NCBI GenBank assembly: GCA_029250885.1 | Contig: JAQXEK010000014.1 | Location: 124,001 to 188,000, forward strand | Source of the DNA: Planctomycetota bacterium | GTDB taxonomy: Bacteria > Planctomycetota > UBA1135 > GCA-002686595 | Length of the DNA stretch: 64,000 nt | Reading direction: 5' to 3' | Part shown: positions 18,174 through 25,807 of the stretch, in pieces | Layout of the letters: every line of letters starts with the position of its first letter | Position numbering within the stretch: the stretch's first letter is position 1 | The notes under the pieces: generated by a model | What the model saw: only the letters and a program-made list of their open reading frames with translations | What the model was told of the DNA's origin: nothing | Database searches by the model: none | Translations under genes and position numbers: made by a program

Positions 18174-19241
18174 GTGAAAATTCTCAGTCGCCCCATTTGC
18201 GCCCTCGCCACAGGAGCCCTGCTTGCCGTGGGTTCCTTGGCATCGACCCCTAGCGAGTCGATGTCTGTGGACCTCTCCTTCCGCACCCTGCGGACTTGGG
18301 ATGTACACCTGCCCGCCGAGACCTTCATGCCCATTGGCAAGTCCATACCCTTGGCCGCCGTTGGCGAAGCGGGTCTGTCGATCGCAGTTGAAGAGGGCGC
18401 CCTGCGCATCGACCGCGATGGCGACGGCCAATTTGACGGCCGCGTGGAGACTCCGGACGAGGAGACGGGCAGCCGCTTGGTGGTCTTCCGCCTGGACGCG
18501 GGAACTCCGGAAGAGTCCTCCTTTGCCGTGCGTGTGGCCAACAAAGGCCGCTGGTCTTACGGCCCCGCTGGCGCCATGGAGGGGACCGCGGGCAACACCC
18601 GCTTCATGGTCTTCGACCAGAACGGCAACGGTCGCTTTGACGACTACGGTGTCGACGCCATGATTGTCGGCCGCGGCAAGACCGCCGGCTTCCTCTCCCA
18701 CACGATCCACGTGGACGGCAAGCTAATGGACTTCGCGATCACGCCGAACGGCCGCAACGTGAGTCTGACTCCGTACAACGGTTCCACTGGCAAGCTGGAC
18801 CTAGGCAGCAACCTCGACACCAAGGCGAAGATGCGCTCGGTGGTCGTGAACTCCAAGGACGGCAAGCAGTCCTTCGAGCTGTCCCGCGCCCTAGGCAACG
18901 ACGGTGGACTCGAGGTCCCTACCGGTGAATACCTAATGCACTCCGGTCAAGTAGTGCTCGGCAAGAGCACCGCCGATATGAAGCCCGGCCGCGCCAAGGC
19001 GATCGCGGTCACCGAAGGCCAGGTTGCCAGCCTGACCTGGGGCGGCCCCGTCAGCGCCGAGTTCGCCTACGCCCGCTTGGACAGCGAGGTCCAGATCGCT
19101 CCCGGGGACATCCTCTACTACGGTAGCGCTGGTGAGCAGTACAGCAACTTCATGCCCCTGGGCTCTTCCCCGAACTTCGCGGTCAAGGACGCGGAGACCG
19201 GCAAGGTTCTAATCAACGCGGTATTCCCCGGAAACTGCTGA
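18174..19241 (+). CDS. Exported protein with calcium-loop-like motifs, possibly read through a UGA
   Basis: 355 residues from GTG 18174, with GGAG 10 bases upstream. The N-terminus is a signal peptide (VKILSRPICALATGALLAVG, then a small-residue cleavage region). Two DxDxDG-type loops, DRDGDGQFDGR (about residue 80) and DQNGNGRFDDYGVD (about 148), resemble EF-hand/dockerin calcium-binding loops. The rest is a beta-rich exported domain that I cannot name. The frame closes at a TGA, but the next 39 codons in the same frame continue with the same codon preference (separate entry). A frame upstream of the GTG also stays open but lacks coding character. Confidence 0.7.
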   Translation: MKILSRPICALATGALLAVGSLASTPSESMSVDLSFRTLRTWDVHLPAETFMPIGKSIPLAAVGEAGLSIAVEEGALRIDRDGDGQFDGRVETPDEETGSRLVVFRLDAGTPEESSFAVRVANKGRWSYGPAGAMEGTAGNTRFMVFDQNGNGRFDDYGVDAMIVGRGKTAGFLSHTIHVDGKLMDFAITPNGRNVSLTPYNGSTGKLDLGSNLDTKAKMRSVVVNSKDGKQSFELSRALGNDGGLEVPTGEYLMHSGQVVLGKSTADMKPGRAKAIAVTEGQVASLTWGGPVSAEFAYARLDSEVQIAPGDILYYGSAGEQYSNFMPLGSSPNFAVKDAETGKVLINAVFPGNC

Positions 19242-19361
19242 GGTGTGGGCTTCGCCCCGGTCGTCGTGAACGTCCCCAGCAACACCAAAATCAACATCAC
19301 CATGGAGGCCAACAACTGGGCCTTCGGCAAGGTCACCGGAGCCTCAAAAGGAGCCAAGTAG
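19242..19361 (+). other. Coding-like in-frame extension downstream of TGA
   Basis: After the TGA at 19239-19241 the same frame runs 39 sense codons to a TAG at 19359-19361. It reads GVGFAPVVVNVPSNTKINIT and then ends in NNWAFGKVTGAS. Nearly every third base is G or C, as in the neighbouring genes, and the pattern is that of a beta-strand-rich domain end. The stop therefore interrupts what looks like one gene of about 395 codons. Possible causes are a nonsense mutation, a base-call error or UGA recoding. Confidence 0.6.
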
Positions 19362-19533
19362 CCCCCAAGAGTCCCCCAAGACCGACCCAGAAAAGGCGAG
19401 CCCCAGGAATCCCCGGGGCTCGCCCTTTCCGATCCAACCCAGCGAGTGGAATAGGTAACCCAAGCTACCCCACCCTCTAGAAAACAAACGAACCTCTTCC
19501 CCTTCCCCCCCAAAAGATCGTCGCGCCAACCAA

Positions 19534-19645
19534 GGCGTCTCTTCGAGTCGGGGGGTGAAGAGGTATTAGGTCGCCCTGCACGCCTGAACCTGCCCTGCAG
19601 ATCATCCCTCCCGAACCTCTTCACCCCCCGACTCGAAGAGACGCC
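19534..19645. repeat. 31-bp perfect inverted repeat with 50-base spacer
   Basis: The left arm 19534-19564 and the right arm 19615-19645 are exact reverse complements; the left arm begins GGCGTCTCTTCGAGTCGG. The spacer is not symmetrical. The element starts about 155 bases before the ATG of the gene at 19689. The right arm begins a longer repeat (about 19633-19688) that recurs at 23740. No flanking target duplication was found. The rest of the 327-base gap between 19361 and 19689 holds no gene. Confidence 0.85.
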
Positions 19646-19688
19646 GGCACCAGCATCCCCCCCGCGCGCAGCGCCCCCCCGACCAACC

Positions 19689-22172
19689 ATGAAGCACCTG
19701 CGCCCCCTACTCCTGCTGCTGCTCCCCCTGCTGTCCTTTCAGCAGCCGGACTCCCCCTACACCGTCCAAAACGCCCGCTTCGTCAGCGGCACGACCGCTC
19801 GCTTCCCGGTCAAGATCATCCAAGACCGCCTGGTCGTCGCCTGCGACGTCTCCACCAGTGCTCGCCGCCTGCCCGCCAATCTATTCATAGACTTTGAGTC
19901 ACCCTCGACCCTCGAGCTCCACAATCAGGCCGCCGCGGGACTAAGGTCCGAGACCCCTGATGGCAAGACAATCCCGATCACCGTCCACCTGCCCGGACTT
20001 GAATTCCAGGTCGAGCGCCGCCAGATCGGCGACGACAAGTACCTGGACCGCTTCACGAAGTGGCACTCCATCGAGCTTGGCGAGGTCTCGGTCATCGGCA
20101 CCCTTGGCGGCGCGCTGTTGGCGGACTTCCACGTCACCTTTGACCTAGCAGCTGGCGAGGTGATCCTGGAGCCGCGCGCCCAAAGAGACCCGGCCGACTT
20201 CGTGCCCACCTTCGGTCCAAATACCTCGGCTATCGACATGAGCCTCAAGGATGGGCTGGTCTGGCTACCCGTCTCCCTTGGCACCGGCAAGTCCGCGATC
20301 TCTGGCGCCATGGCCCTTGGCTCAGGTCGCTACGACTCGACGCTGGACGCTGACCTGGCCGCTAGCCTTGGCAACCCCGCGGGTGCCGTCGGCGAGATTC
20401 GACTCGGCCCCCACGACCTCTCGGACTACCTGGCCCTGCGCCCGGCCGAGGTTCTGTTTACCCACCCCGACGACGCTCTCGGCGTCACGGGCTTGGGACT
20501 GCTTGAACACTTCCGCGTCGAGGTCGACCGCACTAACCGCCGTGTGTTGGTCACGCCAACCAAGGACCCCGCGTTTCCGACCGAAGACCTCGCCTTCTTC
20601 CAGGCCACCTGGGATGACTGGGGGCCCCGCGAGGACTCGGAGGCATTAGAGGCCTTCCTGGAGACCTATCCCAAGGCTCGCCTCTCGGCCGAGGCCGCCG
20701 AAGCCCTGCTCGAGACGCGACTGATCCAAGGCGCTGGACCTAAACAGGTAGAGCGGGCCCTGGGCTGGGCCGACTCCACTGTGCCCGAGGACCTGCGTGC
20801 TACGGCCGCCCTAGACTGGATGGACACCTGCTCTGCCTTCGGCTACCCCGAGTACATGGTGCTGGCCGGCGAGCTGGGCATCAAGTCCGGTCGCGACGAC
20901 CGCTATCCGAACGCTGTGCACGAGCTACACGCGAAGGTCGGCCAGACGCAGCTCGAACTCGGCCAAGGGACCGCAGCGTGGAAGCACCTTCTCAGCGCTG
21001 CCTTCGGGATCCCCGAAGACGGTCGCGTAAACCTAGGACTTGGCCGCTACTACGAAGACCAGGCCGACAAGCTCAAGGAAGACGGCGATCCCGAGCGCGC
21101 CATGGGCCGCTACCGGCGCGCCTTCTCGCGCTTCGTGCAGGCATCGATCAAGGGCGACAGCGGCCCGGCCGCCATGGAAGCTTTAGCCCGGGTTCAAGGC
21201 AAGATGAACGAAGCTGGCGGCTCGGAAGAGGCCGAGGCCAGCTTCTCTGTGGATCTAGTCGAGCGAATGATCGCGGGCAAGGTCCGCAACTTCGGTGCTG
21301 CGACCAAGTTCAAGGAGACGACCGAGAACACGACGGGCAAGGTCGCCCTGGTAGAGTTCTTCACGAACTCGTACTACGGCACGGAAGCGCGCGGCGGCGC
21401 CATCGGTGGCGCCCTGGCCCAAGAGGGTCTGATGCAGCACTTCAATACGGACACCGTGGCCTTCCTCTCCTACCACCTGCCCGTTCCGGCCCTAGATCCA
21501 CTAGTCAACGAGCTCGCCATTGCACGCGCCGCGGCCGTGGGTGGAGCGGACCCGAATGTGCAGCTCGTGGACGGCATCTCGGCCCAACCGGGTGCGGGCA
21601 GGTGGCGCGATGCCGAGAAGATCTACGATCGCGCACGCAAGGCCATCCTCACCCAGCTTCGCGTCGAGACCGACTTCGAGCTGGACATGGAGGTAAGCTA
21701 CGTACCCGCCGATCCCAAAGCCATGGGCCCCGGCCAATCCGCCGGTCGCATTAGGGGCTGGGTCTCCCTCGAAGGGCCCGGTGACGCCGACCTGCGCGTC
21801 CACGCGGTGCTCGCAGAGCGCGGCGTGCTGTTCCCCGGCGCAAGCGGCGTCGTGGTGCACCGCATGGTTGCCCGGGCTGAGCTGCTCGAGGCCATCTCCG
21901 GCGACCAAGGCGGCGTCGTTTGGGAGCCCGATGACGAGTTTATGGAGATCCCCTTCGACGTGAGTTTGGACTCGGTCCGAGCGGCCAACGAGGCCTGTCT
22001 CGACCGCCTCATGGACGAGGGTGCCGGCACAGTGCGCAAGCTGTCCATGGCCCCGGACCCGCGCCAACTTGTGGTGGTCGCCTTTGTGATCGACGCCCGG
22101 ACCGGCGCCGTAAAACAGGCCCTTGTGATCGAACCCGACGGACTGGAAGAGCTGCGCGCAGCAACCGAATAA
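19689..22172 (+). CDS. Exported retropepsin-like / TPR / thioredoxin-like fusion protein lacking redox cysteines
   Basis: 827 residues. A signal peptide (LRPLLLLLLPLLSF) is followed by a beta-rich domain to about residue 300 resembling bacterial retropepsin-like modules. At the expected catalytic position it has IDFESPST instead of D-[ST]-G, so protease activity is doubtful. Helical repeats at about 320-510 look TPR-like. From about 540 a thioredoxin-like domain begins with KVALVEFFTNSYYGTE and continues TVAFLSYHLPVPALDPLVN. Related planctomycete-type proteins as I remember them carry a C-P-P-C pair where this one has S-Y-Y-G-T-E. Both domains appear inactivated, which suggests a binding or scaffold role in the periplasm. 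The MoxR-type genes begin 6 bases downstream. Confidence 0.65.
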   Translation: MKHLRPLLLLLLPLLSFQQPDSPYTVQNARFVSGTTARFPVKIIQDRLVVACDVSTSARRLPANLFIDFESPSTLELHNQAAAGLRSETPDGKTIPITVHLPGLEFQVERRQIGDDKYLDRFTKWHSIELGEVSVIGTLGGALLADFHVTFDLAAGEVILEPRAQRDPADFVPTFGPNTSAIDMSLKDGLVWLPVSLGTGKSAISGAMALGSGRYDSTLDADLAASLGNPAGAVGEIRLGPHDLSDYLALRPAEVLFTHPDDALGVTGLGLLEHFRVEVDRTNRRVLVTPTKDPAFPTEDLAFFQATWDDWGPREDSEALEAFLETYPKARLSAEAAEALLETRLIQGAGPKQVERALGWADSTVPEDLRATAALDWMDTCSAFGYPEYMVLAGELGIKSGRDDRYPNAVHELHAKVGQTQLELGQGTAAWKHLLSAAFGIPEDGRVNLGLGRYYEDQADKLKEDGDPERAMGRYRRAFSRFVQASIKGDSGPAAMEALARVQGKMNEAGGSEEAEASFSVDLVERMIAGKVRNFGAATKFKETTENTTGKVALVEFFTNSYYGTEARGGAIGGALAQEGLMQHFNTDTVAFLSYHLPVPALDPLVNELAIARAAAVGGADPNVQLVDGISAQPGAGRWRDAEKIYDRARKAILTQLRVETDFELDMEVSYVPADPKAMGPGQSAGRIRGWVSLEGPGDADLRVHAVLAERGVLFPGASGVVVHRMVARAELLEAISGDQGGVVWEPDDEFMEIPFDVSLDSVRAANEACLDRLMDEGAGTVRKLSMAPDPRQLVVVAFVIDARTGAVKQALVIEPDGLEELRAATE

Positions 22173-22177
22173 CTGCC

Positions 22178-23704
22178 TTGAACACAAAACAAGAACACGA
22201 GCTCCAGGAGCACCTAGACGAGCTGTCTGCCAAGGGCGCGCGGGAGCTGCGCATGGTGCGCGCCGATGCGACTCTGGCTAACGAAGCGAAACGCGCCCTA
22301 CCCATCGTCTGGGCGATCCCAGCCGTTTACTTGGTGGCGCGCTTCGCCTTCGGTCCCGAGGGCCTTCCGGCCCCCGGGACCATTGCCTTGACCATGTTGC
22401 TTGCACCCGCGGCCTGGCTCCTATTCCACGCCGTGCAAGCCGCGATGAGCCCTATGGGGCACCGCGCTCCACTAGCTGCAATCGACCGGCACCTCGGCCT
22501 GAAAGATCGCTTGGCCACATCGGCCGAGTTCCTGGAACAGAAGAACCGAAGCTCCTTCGCGGAGGCCGCCCTGGAAGACGGGCTTGACGCCGCCCGCGAC
22601 GCGCGAACCCGCGATCTTAGCTTCGCCCGCAAGGGCTGGCACCCGGGCGAGGAGACCGCGCCCCACTTGGTTGCAGGAGCGCTATTGTTCCTCTTCGCAC
22701 TACTGCTGGGCGGTGCGTCTATGGATGCCGACGGCACGCCCGACGTAGGGCCCCTATCGGATCAAGTCTCCAGCCTCGACCTAGGTCCCGAGTCGACCGA
22801 CCCGAAGATCATTGGCAAGAAGGACGAGGCCTCTTTACCGGAAGCCGAGCAGGCCCAGAAGGACAAGGAAGACAGCACGCCGGCTAAGGAGTCCGAAAAG
22901 GCCGGCCAGCTCTCGAAGGAGACCAAGCCTTCCGAGGGCAAGACGGGCTCGGGCAAGAGCTCGGACGCCCAGAGTCAGACCGCTGCTTCCGAGTCCCGTG
23001 GCGCCCCGTCGGGCCAGACCCCGGCTCCGCCCAAGGGCAAGCCCAAGAAGCCCCTAGAGTCCAAGACGCCCAAGAAGAAGAAGGCTAGCGAGGACAAGCC
23101 CCGCAAGCCGAAGGACGACGAGGACCAAGGCGGATCGACCGCCGGCCGCGGCTCGGCTAAGGGCTCGAATCGCAACACGACCACGTCCAAGTGGTCCAGC
23201 AAGGACCAGGTCACGACCCCCGACGAGCAAGAGATCGAAGAGGACGAGGACACCGAGGACGAGGAAGAGGAGCAGGAGAACCGCGGCGGCATGCAGCCCA
23301 ACCTGCGCGACCGACGCCCCCCAGTCAGCCGCGACCTGCGCATCGGCTTCGGCAACCAACCGAGCCCAGACGCCAACGGCCGCGGCGGCCCCTCGGAAGC
23401 GAAGAAGTCCCGGGGCACGGCCTCCCTAGTCCTAGGAGTCCCCATCCCGGACCGTATTAAGGGCCAGCCCAACCCCGGCCCCACCAGGATCACCCAAGAG
23501 AGAATCGAGCCCACCGCCGAGGACCCCACCCCCGAGACCGCCCGCGCCCAATCCGACCGCATCTCCCCCGTCGGCCATGTCGCCAAGCCCTCTCCCCCCA
23601 CCACCCAAGACAACAGCGGCGGCAACCTAGCCCCCTGGATGTCCAAGCTAGTCAAAACCTACTTCACTACCCGCCGCCAAAAGACCAAGACCCCAACCGA
23701 GTAG
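22178..23704 (+). CDS. Membrane protein with long charged low-complexity C-terminus
   Basis: 508 residues from TTG 22178, 5 bases after the previous stop. An N-terminal helix rich in Glu/Lys is followed by two hydrophobic segments (about 48-62 and 69-88) and a third near 170-182 (LVAGALLFLFALLLGGASM). From about residue 200 onward the protein is disordered, with Lys/Glu/Pro/Ser runs, an acidic patch near residue 355 (EEDEDTEDEEEEQE) and Pro-rich sequence to the end. No enzyme motif is visible. It stands immediately upstream of moxR and is probably part of the same system, perhaps as a membrane anchor. Function unknown. Confidence 0.6.
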   Translation: MNTKQEHELQEHLDELSAKGARELRMVRADATLANEAKRALPIVWAIPAVYLVARFAFGPEGLPAPGTIALTMLLAPAAWLLFHAVQAAMSPMGHRAPLAAIDRHLGLKDRLATSAEFLEQKNRSSFAEAALEDGLDAARDARTRDLSFARKGWHPGEETAPHLVAGALLFLFALLLGGASMDADGTPDVGPLSDQVSSLDLGPESTDPKIIGKKDEASLPEAEQAQKDKEDSTPAKESEKAGQLSKETKPSEGKTGSGKSSDAQSQTAASESRGAPSGQTPAPPKGKPKKPLESKTPKKKKASEDKPRKPKDDEDQGGSTAGRGSAKGSNRNTTTSKWSSKDQVTTPDEQEIEEDEDTEDEEEEQENRGGMQPNLRDRRPPVSRDLRIGFGNQPSPDANGRGGPSEAKKSRGTASLVLGVPIPDRIKGQPNPGPTRITQERIEPTAEDPTPETARAQSDRISPVGHVAKPSPPTTQDNSGGNLAPWMSKLVKTYFTTRRQKTKTPTE

Positions 23705-23739
23705 CCCCAAGGAACCTCGTCCCCCTCCCTCCCCCAGGA

Positions 23740-23795
23740 TCGAAGAGACGCCGGCCGCCCAGCATCCCCACCCAAGCGTAGCGCCCCCAACCAAA
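23740..23795. repeat. Second copy of intergenic repeat (single arm)
   Basis: TCGAAGAGACGCCGGC followed by CAGCATCCCC and AGCGCCCCC matches 19633-19688 with small indels. It lies about 50-110 bases before the moxR start. The opposite arm present at 19534 is absent here. The remainder of 23705-23847 shows no gene. Confidence 0.7.
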
Positions 23796-23847
23796 CACCT
23801 CGACAACGTCAAGAGCAACGACAAGTCACTAAGCCACCCCGAATCCC

Positions 23848-24861
23848 ATGACGCCCACAACCGAAGCAACATCAAAGGAAGCCCGCGAATCAGCCGCTCG
23901 CTTCCAATCCGTCTACACCAACATCAAGCAAGAGATCGGCCGCATGATGGTCGGCCAAGACCGCGTAGTCGACGGCGTCCTAACGGCTCTCTTTGCCGGC
24001 GGCCACGTCCTCCTAGAGGGTGTCCCCGGACTTGGTAAGACCATGCTCGTCCGCTGCCTAGGCGAGGCTGTGGACCTCAACTTCTCCCGCATCCAGTTCA
24101 CCCCGGACATGATGCCCGCCGATATCCAAGGTACCCAAGTCCTGGTCGAAGGCGAAGGCGGCGGACACGACCTAGAGTTCCGCGAAGGCCCGCTGGTCGC
24201 AAACGTCGTGCTCGCTGACGAGATTAACCGCGCCACACCCAAGACCCAATCCGCTCTGCTCGAGGCCATGCAAGAGCGCCAGATTACCGTCGGCCGCCGC
24301 ACGATCAAGCTCGACGAGCCCTACTGCGTCATGGCGACCCAGAACCCCGTCGAGCAAGAGGGTACCTATCCTTTGCCCGAAGCCCAGCTCGACCGCTTCC
24401 TGCTGAAGCTCATCATCGGCTATCCCCAGGAGTCCGACTACGACGCGATCCTCGACCGCACCACGGGCAAGGCCGAAGTCAAAATCAACCCCGTCTCCAC
24501 AGGCGCTGAGATCAACGAGCTCCGTGGCGTCGTGCGCGATGTCCCCGTCCCAGCCCAAGCCAAGCAGCACGCGATTCGACTGATCATGGGCACCCAGCCC
24601 GGCAGCGACTACGCGCCTGACCTGGTCAACGAGTACGTCTCCCTCGGCGCATCCCCCCGTGGTGCCCAAGCGCTGCTTCTCGTCGGCAAGGTGCGCGCTC
24701 TGCTTGACGGCCGCTTCTCCGTCTCCACAGCCGACATCGACGCGGCAGCGGCCGACGTCTTGCGCCACAGGGTCATGCTTAACTTCCACGCTATGAGCGA
24801 CAGCATTACGGCCGACTCCATTGTCGATGCCGTTGTCGCCAAGCTCAAGACCGCTAACTAG
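23848..24861 (+). CDS. MoxR-family AAA+ ATPase
   Basis: 337 residues, normal for the family. Walker A GVPGLGKT is at 58-65 and Walker B VLADEINRATPKTQSALLEA has D124/E125. Sensor-like CVMATQNPVEQEGTYPLPEA and the C-terminal lid follow. MoxR ATPases act as chaperone-like remodelling ATPases for partners encoded next to them, usually DUF58 and VWA proteins, and both are present here in order. The gene is cytoplasmic. A repeated element lies in the leader. The DUF58 gene starts 4 bases after the stop, so translation is probably coupled. Confidence 0.95.
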   Translation: MTPTTEATSKEARESAARFQSVYTNIKQEIGRMMVGQDRVVDGVLTALFAGGHVLLEGVPGLGKTMLVRCLGEAVDLNFSRIQFTPDMMPADIQGTQVLVEGEGGGHDLEFREGPLVANVVLADEINRATPKTQSALLEAMQERQITVGRRTIKLDEPYCVMATQNPVEQEGTYPLPEAQLDRFLLKLIIGYPQESDYDAILDRTTGKAEVKINPVSTGAEINELRGVVRDVPVPAQAKQHAIRLIMGTQPGSDYAPDLVNEYVSLGASPRGAQALLLVGKVRALLDGRFSVSTADIDAAAADVLRHRVMLNFHAMSDSITADSIVDAVVAKLKTAN

Positions 24862-24865
24862 AACG

Positions 24866-25807
24866 ATGGCCACCCTCGCCTTCGAAGAGCTCTTCGATCC
24901 CCACTTTATGGAGTCCCTGCACCGGCTGCGTCTGGTCGCTGGGCGCGTACCCATAGGCGGTCGTTTCGCTGAGCAGCGCTCCAAGGCAATGGGCCACGGG
25001 ATTGAGTTCCGGGACTTTCGTCCCTACTCGCCGGGCGATGACCTGCGCGCCGTGGACTGGAACATCTACCGCCGCCTCGGCCGGGTGTTCCTACGGCTCT
25101 TTGAGGAGATGGAGGACCTGCCCGTCTATCTGATGCCCGACTTGTCGGCCAGTGCCTACGTATCCGAGGCTGGGCCTTCGAACAGCGAGCTCACACCCCG
25201 TGCCCATGCAGGGTTGCGCTGCGCCATGGCACTCGCCGCGATTGCGCTCGGCCAGCACGACTCCGTCGGTGTATTCCCCTTCTCCAACGACGTGCGCGTC
25301 GCCATCCGGCCCCAGTCCGGTGCCGGGCGCTTGGTGACCTTTGCCAAGATCCTGTCGACCCTTGGCCCCGACGACGACTCGGATTCGCGCCAGACGGACA
25401 TCGCCCAGAGCCTGCAGAAGTTCGGCGCCATGAACCTGCGCGCGGGTCTCTTGGTCATGATCTCGGACTTCTTCGATCCCGCAGGCATCGAGGCTGTCTG
25501 CAAGGCCCTCGGTCGCACGCGCCACCAGCTTCTTCTCGTGCAGCTGGTCCGCAAGGGCGACCGCACACCAGATCCGGTGCAGATGAGCGGCGACCTGCGT
25601 CTGGTGGACGCTGAGACCGGCGACGCCCAGAACCTTTCGATCACGAAGGAGCTGCTCGAGCGCTACACCGAATCCTACGACGCTTTTGAATCCGGCCTCA
25701 CAGACTTCGCCACTCGCCGCAAGTGCGGCCTGTTGCAGCTCGACGTAGACGATCCCGTAGTCGACCAGCTCGCAACCCTGTTCGAAGGCGGAAGGTACCA
25801 AGTATGA
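24866..25807 (+). CDS. DUF58 domain protein
   Basis: 313 residues from ATG 24866. IEFRDFRPYSPGDDLRAVDW is the DUF58 signature (R-x-Y-x-x-G-D-x-x-R-x-x-W), and the C-terminal half has a VWA-like fold beginning VYLMPDLSASAY. The N-terminal membrane helices found in some DUF58 proteins are missing, so this version is soluble. It follows MoxR and overlaps the next start by 4 bases. The family is a regular MoxR partner without an established biochemical activity. Confidence 0.92.
   Translation: MATLAFEELFDPHFMESLHRLRLVAGRVPIGGRFAEQRSKAMGHGIEFRDFRPYSPGDDLRAVDWNIYRRLGRVFLRLFEEMEDLPVYLMPDLSASAYVSEAGPSNSELTPRAHAGLRCAMALAAIALGQHDSVGVFPFSNDVRVAIRPQSGAGRLVTFAKILSTLGPDDDSDSRQTDIAQSLQKFGAMNLRAGLLVMISDFFDPAGIEAVCKALGRTRHQLLLVQLVRKGDRTPDPVQMSGDLRLVDAETGDAQNLSITKELLERYTESYDAFESGLTDFATRRKCGLLQLDVDDPVVDQLATLFEGGRYQV

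Noticed and set aside
19242..19290. A classical selenocysteine insertion element after the TGA at 19239
   Set aside because: Only a 4-bp GC stem with a three-base loop is evident. I do not call a SECIS on this, and the UGA is reported only as an anomaly.
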